Under the pieces are notes generated by a model. It was not told the origin of the DNA. It ran no database searches and worked only from the letters and a program-made list of their open reading frames with translations. This document shows, piece after piece, positions 34,392 to 42,288 of a stretch of DNA of 42,419 nucleotides. The DNA is from Argonema antarcticum A004/B2 (lineage in GTDB: Bacteria; Cyanobacteriota; Cyanobacteriia; Cyanobacteriales; Aerosakkonemataceae): assembly GCF_023333585.1 (NCBI RefSeq), contig NZ_JAIQZN010000043.1, forward strand, positions 1-42,419, given 5' to 3'. The number at the start of each line of letters is the position of its first letter. Position 1 is the stretch's first letter. The translations under genes were made by a program, and so were the position numbers.

Positions 34392-35294
34392 ATGGCAAGC
34401 ATCAATATCCTGGGTGTGCCCCACGCCTACGAGTTAACGCCTCCCACCGCCTCTGGCCATGTTTTAGTCTTTATTCACGGTTGGCTCTTAAGCCGCCGTT
34501 ACTGGCAACCGCTGATTGAGCGGTTGGCACCGACTTACCAATGCTTATCTTATGACTTACGCGGATTTGGCTATTCCCAAATCACCTCCCAGTCTCGGTT
34601 TAACGGTCAAGGAACTTGGGTAAACTCGGATTCAAGCTCTACGACCTCCCGCTATACTCCAGCGGTCTACGCTCGCGATCTGGGCATTTTGCTGCAAGAA
34701 TTGAATATCTCCAGTGCGTGGCTAATTGGGCACTCTCTAGGGGGTACGATCGCTCTCTGGGGAGCCGAACAGCTACCTGAGTACGTCAAGGGCGTCGTCT
34801 GTATCAACGCCGGTGGCGGTATTTACCTTAAGGAAGCCTTCGAGCGATTTCGGTCTGTAGGTCAGCAATTAATTAAATTCCGCCCCCGTCTGCTCTGTCA
34901 TCTGCCTTGGATAGATTTAGTATTTACTCGCGATAGTGTGGCTCGCCCTTTAGCACGCGCTTGGGGCCGTCAGCGGATCGTCGATTTTGTCATGGCTCAC
35001 CCGGAAGCGGCGCTAGGGACTTTGCTGGACTCTACAACAGAAGCAGAGGTGAATCGCTTACCGCAGGTTGTCTCCCGCCTGAAGCAGCCTGTTTATTTCA
35101 TTGCCGGTGCCAATGACACGATTATGGAACCTAAATATGTTCGTCATTTGGCTAGCTTTCATCCCCTATTTCAATGCTGTGGGGATAATGTGATTGAAAT
35201 TCCTGATTGCGGACATTTGGCAATGGTGGAACAACCTGATGTGGTGGCAAAAGAAATTAGTATTATTCTCGATCGATCTAGTTCTAAAATTTAA
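34392..35294 (+). CDS. Alpha/beta hydrolase
   Basis: A 300-residue alpha/beta-hydrolase-fold enzyme. VFIHGWLLSRRYW forms the oxyanion turn, YDLRGFGYS the next loop, GHSLGG near residue 117 the nucleophile elbow, YFIAGANDTIM supplies the acid Asp and DCGHLAMVEQPD the catalytic His, so the triad is complete. No signal peptide. Substrate unknown. A scrap of a paralogue of its last 30 codons lies at 36649-36747. Confidence 0.92.
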   Translation: MASINILGVPHAYELTPPTASGHVLVFIHGWLLSRRYWQPLIERLAPTYQCLSYDLRGFGYSQITSQSRFNGQGTWVNSDSSSTTSRYTPAVYARDLGILLQELNISSAWLIGHSLGGTIALWGAEQLPEYVKGVVCINAGGGIYLKEAFERFRSVGQQLIKFRPRLLCHLPWIDLVFTRDSVARPLARAWGRQRIVDFVMAHPEAALGTLLDSTTEAEVNRLPQVVSRLKQPVYFIAGANDTIMEPKYVRHLASFHPLFQCCGDNVIEIPDCGHLAMVEQPDVVAKEISIILDRSSSKI

Positions 35295-35310
35295 GGTCAT
35301 CTCAATCGGC

Positions 35311-35340
35311 TGTAGAGACGTTTCATGAAACGTCTCTACA
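35311..35340. repeat. 30-bp palindrome TGTAGAGACGTTTCA...
   Basis: A perfect 15-bp inverted repeat centred on TCATGA, 17 bases after the hydrolase stop. A sister copy with GACGGTTCATGAACCGTC is at 41859-41886; compensating changes keep the stem intact in both. Confidence 0.85.
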
Positions 35341-35477
35341 AACTGTAATCCAACCTTAATCAGAAGTTAGGTATTCTAGTACACAGTCTGTATCGTGTCT
35401 TTAGAGTCATAATTGGCTTGCAGATTGAGATTTAATTGGCCATCTGTAAATTTGAATATCGACAAACCGTCAACAAC

Positions 35478-35700
35478 CCACCGTTAAATCGGAGTACCGA
35501 CTATAACGGGGGCTTGAAAGATAGCCCTAGTTGACCAGACTCAGGTGGCAACACCTACGTTAGTGGTAAGAGTTAAAGACCTACCTGCGGATGCGACGCC
35601 AGTCCGTAGCTCTAGAACCGAGTGGTTAAACAGGTATAGAGGGTTAAGCCAGTGCTGCTTGGATAGTACCGACCACTAACATTGTCGAGGCGAACATTTA
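35478..35700 (+). ncRNA. Structured RNA resembling HEARO / IscB omega RNA, no ORF
   Basis: Dense base pairing is visible: CCGTTA (35481-35486) with TAACGG (35504-35509) enclosing TCGG/CCGA; GGGCT (35510-35514) with AGCCC (35523-35527); AGGTG-GCAA-CACCT (35543-35556), a GNRA tetraloop hairpin; and a long-range stem GTTAGTGGT (35559-35567) with ACCACTAAC (35672-35680), enclosing TACCTG/CAGGTA and GCGGA/TCCGT. The order hairpin, TTGAAAGA, GNRA stem, GCGGATGC, GCCAGT and TTAAGCCAG resembles my memory of IscB omega RNAs. No IscB gene follows; many cyanobacterial HEARO copies are known to lack one. Assignment is by pattern memory. Confidence 0.5.
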
Positions 35701-35743
35701 CCCCTGCCCCAGTAATGGGAGAGGGAGAAATCCCCTTTCTTAA

Positions 35744-35766
35744 ACGCCCCACCGAGGCGGGTCTTT
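35744..35766 (+). terminator. Possible terminator after the structured RNA
   Basis: CGCCCC-ACCGA-GGCGGG with a short T-run (TCTTTCC) follows the structured RNA. The stem is imperfect. It could end the RNA transcript. Confidence 0.4.
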
Positions 35767-35891
35767 CCAGAACAATCTCGGTAGCCTCAATCCTGTAATG
35801 CCAGCAGGGGATGCCAGAAAGAACTACCGCTTTTGGGGCGCAAAGGTTTTCTACTCTCTACAAGAAATATGTTATGCAGCATAGACCATGC

Positions 35892-35949
35892 CCCCCGTTT
35901 CCTCCGACCACCAAGCTGAATACAGCTATGGTGGGGGTCTCCACGGGGG
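35892..35949 (+). promoter_or_regulatory. Hairpin in the 5' leader of the carbonic anhydrase gene
   Basis: CCCCCGT (35892-35898) pairs with ACGGGGG (35943-35949); inside, ACCACC faces GGTGG and AGCTG-AATA-CAGCT closes the tip. The 3' arm is the purine-rich ribosome site eight bases before the ATG at 35957, so folding could hide it. Confidence 0.45.
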
Positions 35950-35956
35950 AAGAAAG

Positions 35957-36607
35957 ATGAATTATTGCAGTATTGCGGATATATTACACAATAACCAAGC
36001 GTGGGTTGCTCAACAGCAGCAAGTTGACCCCAATTACTTCGAGAAGCTATCGACTGGACAAAAGCCACCCTATCTCTATATTGGGTGTTCAGACAGCCGC
36101 TTGCCCCTGACAAGATTTACGCAAACCGAACCGGGTGAAATGTTTGTCCACCGGAATATCGCCAATCAAGTCTGTTTAACTGATATTAACTTTTTGTCTG
36201 TGCTGGAATATGCGATCGTCCACCTTCATGTTCAGCACGTTATTGTCTGCGGTCATTACTATTGCGGTGGGATTCAAGCAGCCTTTGAAGGAACTGCGAC
36301 AGGACTTGTAGATACTTGGGTCAACCCCATTCGCGAACTGTACCTGCAAAAGAAAGAGGAAATTGACAAACTGCCTAGCCGCCAAGCCAAACTGAATCGC
36401 CTAGCGGAGTTGAATGTTGAGGTTCAAGTCAAAAATCTCTACCAAACCTCAATTATGCGAAATGCCTTGCGAGAAGAATGCGCTCCCCAAGTTCATGGCT
36501 GGGTACTCGACCTGTATTCAGGTCTGATTAAAGATCTAAAAGTTTCAACCGAAGGCTGGTACTTCTACCCCAGTTGCCCTGCGCCTCATACTTTGTTGCT
36601 AAAGTAA
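35957..36607 (+). CDS. Beta-class carbonic anhydrase-like protein
   Basis: A 216-residue zinc enzyme of the beta carbonic anhydrase family, which interconverts CO2 and bicarbonate. Zinc ligands and the Asp-Arg dyad are in GCSDSRLP near 41-47, and the His/Cys pair in CGHYYCGG near 97-104; RNIANQV and LEYAIVHL are also conserved. It ends in GWYFYPS. The start MNYCSIADIL at 35957 is preferred over the ATG at 35888, because the latter reads through a leader hairpin. It is not next to carboxysome genes. Confidence 0.93.
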   Translation: MNYCSIADILHNNQAWVAQQQQVDPNYFEKLSTGQKPPYLYIGCSDSRLPLTRFTQTEPGEMFVHRNIANQVCLTDINFLSVLEYAIVHLHVQHVIVCGHYYCGGIQAAFEGTATGLVDTWVNPIRELYLQKKEEIDKLPSRQAKLNRLAELNVEVQVKNLYQTSIMRNALREECAPQVHGWVLDLYSGLIKDLKVSTEGWYFYPSCPAPHTLLLK

Positions 36608-36648
36608 CTGTCAGATTTGTAGGTTGGGTTTCGTATCACTATAATTTT

Positions 36649-36747
36649 ATTGAAATTCCTGATTGCGGACATCTGGCAATGAAAGAACAACCAGATGTAG
36701 TAGCAAAAGAAATCAGGAGTATCCTTACTCGGTATGAAAGCGAGTGA
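36649..36747 (+). pseudogene. 3' fragment of a duplicated alpha/beta hydrolase gene
   Basis: Reads IEIPDCGHLAMKEQPDVVAK then [12 protein letters not shown] and stop. It matches the C-terminus of the hydrolase ending at 35294 (IEIPDCGHLAMVEQPDVVAK), both in protein and in most DNA positions, including the catalytic His. Nothing of the rest of that gene precedes it. Its last codons overlap the start of the pentapeptide gene in another frame. Confidence 0.85.
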
Positions 36748-38992
36748 AGTTTTGCAGCGCTATGGAGAGGGGAGGCGAGATTTTCGGCGTGAAAATCTCC
36801 GATGTTTGTCTTTTAAGGGTAAAGATTTATCCGGTGCAGATTTTTCGGAAGCTGATATTAGGGGGACTAATTTTACTAAGGCTAACCTGAGCGGTGCTAA
36901 GTTTGTGGCGGCGAAAGCTGGATTACCGAAGCGATGGGTAATTACGCTGTTGTTTGTTTGCTTGGTGTTGTTAGTAATATCAAGTTTCTTGACAGTATTA
37001 TTAGGCATTTTCGTGTCATACATAACTCAGCCAAAACTGGAAAACGCTATTATTATCGGCTGGGTAAGTCTAATTGTGTTTTTAGCTTTTAATTTCCTCT
37101 TAATTTATCGAGGAATTAACGCCAGCGCCATCGCCTTCGCCTTCGCCAGCGCCATCGCCAGCGCCATCGCCATCGCCAGCGCCAGCGCCTTCGCCTTCGC
37201 CAGCGCCATCGCCATCGCCAGCGCCAGCGCCACCGCCATCGCCATCGCCAGCGCCTTCGCCAGCGCCTTCGCCTTCGCCTTCGCCAGCGCCTTCGCCAGC
37301 GCCTTCGCCATCGCCTTCGCCAGCGCCTTCGCCATCGCCTTCGCCTTCGCCAGCGCCATCGCCTTCGCCATCGCCTTCGCCAGCGCCATCACCATCGCCA
37401 TCGCCTTCGCCATCACCAGCGCCTTCGCCATCACCAGCGCCTTCGCCATCACCATCGCCTTCGCCATCACCATCGTATCGATAGTGTTGTATAGTTATCT
37501 CGGCTGGCGTGCGATTAAAGGAGATCCCAGAGATGCTGTGATTCGCATAATTGCTGTAGCTTTTGCTGCTACGGGAGGCACTAATTTTCAATATGCCAAT
37601 TTAACCGATACTGATTTCACCAAAGCCACTCTTAAAAATACTGACTTCAGAGATGCTATTCTTACTCGTACCTGTTTTAAAAATGTTGAAAAATTAGATT
37701 TTGCTCGACCTGGAGAAAGTTATTTAAAAATCCCCCAAGTGCGAGATGTTGTGATAAAAGGACAAGGACAAGATAAAAATTTTGAGCGTTTGAACTTGCA
37801 AGGAATTAACTTAAAAGGAGCTAACTTAAAAGGAGCGAGTTTTATTGAAGCAAACCTCCAAGAAGCTTGCTTGCAGGATGCTAACCTTTCCGATGCTAAA
37901 TTAGTACATACTCTTTTAGACTTAACAGATTTAACTGGTGCTAATCTCACTGGCGCTTATATTGAAGGATGGAATATCACTACCGAAACAAAAATTGATG
38001 GCGTGAAATGCGATTTTGTCTTCATGCGTTTACCACCAGATAAGCGCCCGGATTTTATCACTCTACCACCCGAAGAAAGACGCGACCCGAACCCGCGCCG
38101 TCAGCCTGCAAATTGGGATCAATTCTTTAAAGACGGTAATTTTGCAGATTTTATTGCGCCAATGCGCCAAACGCTTAACCTTTACCACAATAAACCTACT
38201 GACCCTCGATTGATAGCTCTAGCTTTTCAACAACTAATTGATGAGCATTCTGATGCAGATATAGAATTAGTAGCAATCGAGAAAAAAGGCAAAAATAAGG
38301 ATAAAATAATTCTGAAAGCAGAAACCGCAGCCCAAGCTGACCATGCTGCTTTAAGTGTTAGTTACTCAGATAATTTAGGTTATCTTCAATCTTTACCACC
38401 AGAAACGATTAGAGCATTATTAATTGAAAGAGAATCAACGATTAGATTGCTAAGTACATTCATAGAAGGAAAGCAGAAAACATCGGAACCGACTATTACT
38501 ATTTCACCTAATTTTTCTACTCATCAAAATCAAGGAGATACTACCATGTCAGATAAAAGCAGTAATTTCAAATTTGGCGACGTTGGTCGCGATGTTGCAG
38601 GTATCGTAGGCGGCGACAATAGCGGTGTCGCCGGTAAAGAAATGACCGGAGTTGCAGGGGGTGAAATTAGCGGTAATGTCACTGTTAGCATCGGTGAACC
38701 TGAAAATTCAAACACCCCAGAAGCGCCAAAGTTGGCAGACTTGTTAAAGCAGTTACAATCAGCAATTGAATCTGACACCAATTTATCAGATAAGGACAAA
38801 GCTAAGGTATTAAAACAGGTGAAAGCCTTAGCAGAAGCAGGTCAAAATCCCAAAGATGAGGATAAGAAAGATATCGCAGATAATGCAATTACGATGCTAA
38901 AAGGAATAGTTACCGGACTACCTCTTGCTGCAACTTTTGTGGAATCTTGGAATAAGTTGTTGCCATTAATTACATCGGTTTTTGGTTTATAA
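36734..38992 (+). CDS. Pentapeptide-repeat membrane protein with Ala-X tract
   Basis: A 752-residue protein in five parts. Residues 15-57 and about 280-410 are pentapeptide repeats ([33 protein letters not shown]). Residues 68-95 and 105-125 are membrane helices. Residues 130-247 alternate Ala with Ser, Phe, Ile or Thr, encoded by a GCC-NNC microsatellite. Residues 440-590 are a soluble helical region ([23 protein letters not shown]). The last 148 residues have a Gly/Val-rich segment ([20 protein letters not shown]) and a helical end. An internal ATG at 38546 has a good ribosome site. Resembles cyanobacterial pentapeptide/effector-associated proteins; function unknown. Confidence 0.85.
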   Translation: MKASEVLQRYGEGRRDFRRENLRCLSFKGKDLSGADFSEADIRGTNFTKANLSGAKFVAAKAGLPKRWVITLLFVCLVLLVISSFLTVLLGIFVSYITQPKLENAIIIGWVSLIVFLAFNFLLIYRGINASAIAFAFASAIASAIAIASASAFAFASAIAIASASATAIAIASAFASAFAFAFASAFASAFAIAFASAFAIAFAFASAIAFAIAFASAITIAIAFAITSAFAITSAFAITIAFAITIVSIVLYSYLGWRAIKGDPRDAVIRIIAVAFAATGGTNFQYANLTDTDFTKATLKNTDFRDAILTRTCFKNVEKLDFARPGESYLKIPQVRDVVIKGQGQDKNFERLNLQGINLKGANLKGASFIEANLQEACLQDANLSDAKLVHTLLDLTDLTGANLTGAYIEGWNITTETKIDGVKCDFVFMRLPPDKRPDFITLPPEERRDPNPRRQPANWDQFFKDGNFADFIAPMRQTLNLYHNKPTDPRLIALAFQQLIDEHSDADIELVAIEKKGKNKDKIILKAETAAQADHAALSVSYSDNLGYLQSLPPETIRALLIERESTIRLLSTFIEGKQKTSEPTITISPNFSTHQNQGDTTMSDKSSNFKFGDVGRDVAGIVGGDNSGVAGKEMTGVAGGEISGNVTVSIGEPENSNTPEAPKLADLLKQLQSAIESDTNLSDKDKAKVLKQVKALAEAGQNPKDEDKKDIADNAITMLKGIVTGLPLAATFVESWNKLLPLITSVFGL
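37121..37474 (+). repeat. Hexanucleotide microsatellite GCC-(AGC/TTC/ATC) inside the pentapeptide gene
   Basis: About 59 consecutive 6-base units in which GCC (late in the tract sometimes ACC) alternates with AGC, TTC, ATC or ACC. Every third base is C over the 354 bases. Slippage in units of six keeps the frame and changes the length by pairs of residues. Confidence 0.92.
38532..38548 (+). promoter_or_regulatory. Internal ribosome site and ATG in the pentapeptide gene
   Basis: AAGGAGAT at 38532-38539, six bases, then ATG at 38546, in frame with the large protein. It would yield a separate 148-residue C-terminal product starting [14 protein letters not shown]. This ribosome site is better than the one at the gene's own start. 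Confidence 0.5.
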
Positions 38993-39022
38993 AAAAAATC
39001 TGAAAACCTCTATAAATAGAGG

Positions 39023-39130
39023 TATAGCAACCGCCAAGGCGGTTAGAGCAACTCCAACTCTTACCTCTGGTTCATAATCCCTTACGGAGTAAGCTTTTCC
39101 CTCTTCCCTAGCCCCTAGCCCCTAGCTATA
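39023..39130. repeat. Interspersed element, copy A (TATAGC ends)
   Basis: From TATAGCAACCGCC to CCTAGCTATA. It contains the hairpin AACCGCC-AA-GGCGGTT, TTACCTCTGG, CCCTTACGGAGTAA and CCCTAGC units. The inverted copy B lies at 41953-42102, with a longer heptamer tract. A small hairpin CCTCTA-TAAA-TAGAGG (39007-39022) precedes it and may end the pentapeptide transcript. Confidence 0.85.
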
Positions 39131-39219
39131 TGTTGTTGCGATTTAGCGATAAAGCGCAACAACGTACTTCAATACATCCCAGAAACCGGGTTTTTTTTCC
39201 AAATCCCATGACAAGGCTA

Positions 39220-39825
39220 TTAACGAGGCAAAATATCATCAAGGCGAATTTGTAAGTTTTTTAGCAGAGGCGAAATTATCGGTTGACCGAGGCGAAATTG
39301 TTGCTGACTATAATCTTCTTCAATTAATTGGCAAACGGTAACAGTTGGTTGTTTGGGTTTACCGATAAAAGCCACACCTCCCAAGCCTAGATAATCGACA
39401 ATCCAATATTCAGGAATTCCCAAAAGAGCATATTCTTCCACTTTTCGAGCGTAATCTGTTTCCCAGTTGGTGCTAACGACTTCTACTACCAATTTGATCG
39501 ATCGCCCCAACGTAATCACAGGTTCTCTTTGCCATAAAGGTTCGCTAGCGAGAGTGGTTTCATCTAAAACGATAATATCGGGACGACGGGCAGTAGCTGC
39601 ATCTGCCAAGGGACGGATTAAACAAGTGCGAGGAATAAACCAAGGGAGTTGTTCAGATGCGATCGCAATCCCAATTTGAGTTGCTAGTTTACCACTGACT
39701 GTTTCGTGTGGCCCAGTGGGTTCCATCTCAACTAATTCTCCGTCAGCAAGTTCATAGCGCGGATTATCACCATATTGAGCGATAAATGTTTCAAAGGTTA
39801 GGAGTTTTGGCGTGGTGTAAACCAT
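39220..39825 (-). CDS. Uma2-family endonuclease
   Basis: A 201-residue Uma2 (DUF820) protein, a PD-(D/E)XK-fold family greatly expanded in cyanobacteria. Motifs: GDNPRYELADGELVEMEPT, PDIIVLDE (the PD strand), LVVEVVSTNWETDYARKVEEYALLGIPEYWIVD with the E-X-K pair. The catalytic residues look intact. The in vivo target is unknown. Start ATG at 39825. Confidence 0.92.
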   Translation of the reverse strand: MVYTTPKLLTFETFIAQYGDNPRYELADGELVEMEPTGPHETVSGKLATQIGIAIASEQLPWFIPRTCLIRPLADAATARRPDIIVLDETTLASEPLWQREPVITLGRSIKLVVEVVSTNWETDYARKVEEYALLGIPEYWIVDYLGLGGVAFIGKPKQPTVTVCQLIEEDYSQQQFRLGQPIISPLLKNLQIRLDDILPR

Positions 39826-39889
39826 TGTTGATTCCTATGAATCACGAATATTGTCATAAAGCGGTTTGCAGTTGGATGAAGTAGACCTC

Positions 39890-39922
39890 AGAAACCCGGT
39901 TTCTTGAAGAAACCGGGTTTCT
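39890..39922. terminator. Long hairpin at the end of tsaD
   Basis: AGAAACCCGGTTTCTT and its exact inverse AAGAAACCGGGTTTCT are separated by one base: a 16-bp stem that overlaps the tsaD stop codon. The GAAACCCGGTTTC core recurs at 14408, 14462 and 39182, so it is a repeat used as a terminator. Confidence 0.7.
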
Positions 39923-40964
39923 AGATGTAAAGCTGCATCACATCGGTAATCGCAAGGCGCGATCGCACTCCCAAAGTCAAAGACGATGTATGGCCCCGAT
40001 CCAGGTGATCCGCAGCAGCACAAGCAATCATCGCCGCGTTATCAGTACAAAATTTAAGACTGGGGAAGATTACCCGCAAATTATGAGATTCTGCGGCTGT
40101 TTGCAAGTGTTGGCGCAGTCCGCTATTAGCTGCTACCCCACCGCCAACTGCGATCGTACTTAGTCCATAATCGAGGGCGCACGAAATTGCTCTGCGAGTT
40201 AGCGATCGGGCCACCGTATCCTGGAAACTCGCCGCGATATCATTCACAGGCAAAGGCTCTACGCCCTCCCTTGCCAGCTTTTGCACTAACCGCAGCACAG
40301 CAGTCTTTAAACCGCTAAAACTCGAATCATAGGGATGATAGCCGCCACTGGGAAGCGAAATTTTACCTTCTGGGAGGGGAAAGACTTTGGGATTGCCCAA
40401 AAGCGCCAGCTTGTCGATCTCTGGGCCACCGGGATAACCTAGCTGCAACAACCGCGCCACCTTATCGAAGGCTTCACCGGCAGCGTCATCGCGGGTTTCT
40501 CCTAAAGTTTCGTATTTACCACAATCTTTCACATAAATCAAACTTGTGTGACCGCCCGAAACTAGCAGACAGAGGAAGGGTGGCACTAAATCGGGGGCGC
40601 TGAGATAAGAAGCGTAAATATGTCCTTCCAGGTGATGAACGCCCACCAAAGGTTTATTGTGAAGTATAGCCAGCGTTTTGGCGGCAGTTAATCCTACTAA
40701 CAAAGCTCCCACCAAGCCAGGGGCACAGGTGGCTGCAATGCCATCAATCTCTGCTATCCCTATATCAGCGTCTTTGAGGGCTTGGGCTATGCGATCGTTA
40801 ATCGTCTCCAAGTGTTGGCGCGAAGCTACCTCCGGCACAACACCGCCATACTGTCGGTGGACAGGAATTTGAGAAACGATGATGCTACTTAAAACTTCAC
40901 GGTTCTTAACAATTGCTACCGCAGTTTCGTCACAACTTGTTTCAATTGCTAAAACTGTCGCCAT
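39921..40964 (-). CDS. tsaD: tRNA N6-adenosine threonylcarbamoyltransferase
   Basis: Transfers threonylcarbamoyl from TC-AMP to A37 of ANN-reading tRNAs (t6A). A 347-residue ASKHA-fold protein with [13 protein letters not shown] at the N-terminus, the metal-binding [12 protein letters not shown] (HxxxH) near 111, [30 protein letters not shown] and [12 protein letters not shown]. All key residues are present. Works with TsaC (27552-28142), TsaB and TsaE; the last two are not in this window. Divergent from psaF with 135 bases between. Confidence 0.97.
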   Translation of the reverse strand: MATVLAIETSCDETAVAIVKNREVLSSIIVSQIPVHRQYGGVVPEVASRQHLETINDRIAQALKDADIGIAEIDGIAATCAPGLVGALLVGLTAAKTLAILHNKPLVGVHHLEGHIYASYLSAPDLVPPFLCLLVSGGHTSLIYVKDCGKYETLGETRDDAAGEAFDKVARLLQLGYPGGPEIDKLALLGNPKVFPLPEGKISLPSGGYHPYDSSFSGLKTAVLRLVQKLAREGVEPLPVNDIAASFQDTVARSLTRRAISCALDYGLSTIAVGGGVAANSGLRQHLQTAAESHNLRVIFPSLKFCTDNAAMIACAAADHLDRGHTSSLTLGVRSRLAITDVMQLYI

Positions 40965-41099
40965 TCACTGGTACTTTAAAAAATCAATGTGCTTTCCCTG
41001 CAAGAGAGGCTGTTTTATAGTTCAGCCACCTTGACTGTACAAATAACTTCAACTTCTTGTAGGGAAAAGTTATTGTTTTGTAACAAAAGGAAACAATCC

Positions 41100-41594
41100 A
41101 TGCGACGATTGTTCGCTCTGATTCTTGTAATCGGTCTCTGGTTTACATTTGTCCCCGCAGGGTCAGCCGACGCTGCTATGCTTGTACCTTGCAAAGACTC
41201 CCCCGCTTTCCAGCAACGGATCGAAAGTGCGCGTAATACCACTGACGATCCCCAATCAGGCGTAAAACGATTTCAGCGTTATTCCAAGGAACTCTGCGGC
41301 CCAGAGGGATTACCCCATTTGCTCGTAGATGGCAGTTTAAAGCTTGCTGGGGACTTTCTGATTCCTAGCATTCTGTTCCTGTATATCGCTGGTTGGATTG
41401 GCTGGGTCGGTCGTTCCTACCTGCAAGCCATCAAGCAAGACAAATCCCCAGAAGAAAAAGAAATCATCATCGATGTTCCTCTGGCTGTTTCCAAGATGCT
41501 GACTGGGCCGATGTGGCCTCTCTTAGCCTTGAAAGAATTCACCACTGGTGAAATGTTTGCCAAGGAAGAAGAAATCCCAGTTTCACCGCGCTAG
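41100..41594 (+). CDS. psaF: Photosystem I reaction centre subunit III
   Basis: A 164-residue lumenal/transmembrane subunit of photosystem I, the docking site for plastocyanin or cytochrome c6 in some organisms. The signal peptide ([24 protein letters not shown]) directs it to the lumen; the mature part has [23 protein letters not shown] and the membrane helix [20 protein letters not shown]. The ATG at 41100 follows AAAGGAAAC; the longer frame from 40989 is not family-like. Followed by psaJ, the standard operon. Confidence 0.97.
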   Translation: MRRLFALILVIGLWFTFVPAGSADAAMLVPCKDSPAFQQRIESARNTTDDPQSGVKRFQRYSKELCGPEGLPHLLVDGSLKLAGDFLIPSILFLYIAGWIGWVGRSYLQAIKQDKSPEEKEIIIDVPLAVSKMLTGPMWPLLALKEFTTGEMFAKEEEIPVSPR

Positions 41595-41630
41595 GTTATT
41601 TACACCTTAATTTTTGGAGAATCTTCGCTC

Positions 41631-41759
41631 ATGCAATACTTCCTCAAGTATCTTTCCACCGCACCAGTTATTGCCGCTGTTTGGATGACCATCACAGCTG
41701 GAATTTTGATCGAATTCAACCGCTTTTTCCCCGACCTGCTGTTTCACCCGATGCCGTAA
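41631..41759 (+). CDS. psaJ: Photosystem I reaction centre subunit IX
   Basis: A 42-residue one-helix subunit that binds chlorophyll and carotenoid and stabilises PsaF. It reads [20 protein letters not shown] and ends [12 protein letters not shown], which is typical PsaJ over its whole length. GGAGA lies ten bases before the ATG. It starts 36 bases after psaF, so the two are one operon. Confidence 0.97.
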   Translation: MQYFLKYLSTAPVIAAVWMTITAGILIEFNRFFPDLLFHPMP

Positions 41760-41858
41760 GAATCTATCTTTAGGCTTACTCATTTGAAGAGTGGGTTCTA
41801 TCCAAAGGGATATGCTAGTTTTGGCTTTTTGCGGTAGCTTCTTCCGAAACTAGCAATT

Positions 41859-41886
41859 GTAGAGACGGTTCATGAACCGTCTCTAC
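41859..41886. repeat. 28-bp palindrome GTAGAGACGGTTCA...
   Basis: A perfect inverted repeat about 100 bases after psaJ; sister of 35311-35340. It may act as a transcription stop for psaF-psaJ, although no T-run follows. Confidence 0.8.
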
Positions 41887-41952
41887 AGCAGGTCAAGATA
41901 AGACGGGTAATCGTTGCGGATTCCGTATCAGGTGGCATAAAAAGTTTCAATG

Positions 41953-42102
41953 TATAGCTAGGGACTAGGGGCTAGGGGCTAGGGGCTAGGGAAGAGGGAA
42001 GAGGGAAGAGGGAAGAGGGAAGAGGGAAAAGGTTACTCCGTAAGGGATTATGAACCAGAGGTAAGAGATGGAGTTGTCTTAACCGCCAAGGCGGTTGCTA
42101 TA
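41953..42102. repeat. Interspersed element, copy B (inverse of 39023-39130)
   Basis: Reads TATAGCTAGGGA ... GAAGAGG units ... TTACTCCGTAAGGG ... AACCGCCAAGGCGGTTGCTATA, the reverse complement of copy A with a longer heptamer section (four or five GAAGAGG units against one or two). TATAGC/GCTATA marks both ends. Confidence 0.85.
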
Positions 42103-42257
42103 ATATAATAAAAAATTAGAATTTACGGGTCTTTCGGAATCATTATGCTAATGTTCGTTATAAACATTTTTGTAGGGACATGGCATCATAAATATGTCTA
42201 CTTATAACCAATAAATTATTATTTTAAGAGCCAGCCCGATTCATCCCTGGGGTCAAT

Positions 42258-42285
42258 CCAAAATCCAAAATCCAAAATCCAAAAT
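42258..42285. repeat. Heptanucleotide repeat CCAAAAT
   Basis: Four copies of CCAAAAT immediately before the last gene. A shorter copy with the same left flank (GTCAATCCAAAATCC) is at 13085-13104. Confidence 0.85.
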
Positions 42286-42288
42286 CGA

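Larger units (their letters stand above)
41760..42288. other. Repeat-filled gap after psaJ
   Basis: No gene is supported in this 530-base gap. It contains the 28-bp palindrome GTAGAGACGG-TTCATGAA-CCGTCTCTAC (41859-41886), the interspersed element copy B, and CCAAAAT units just before the last gene. Confidence 0.6.

Noticed and set aside
37100-37591. Long open frames on the minus strand encoding Gly-Asp-Glu or Met-Ala-Lys polymers
   Set aside because: They are the mirror of the GCC-NNC microsatellite in the pentapeptide gene; any frame stays open in such DNA. No start site or family signs.
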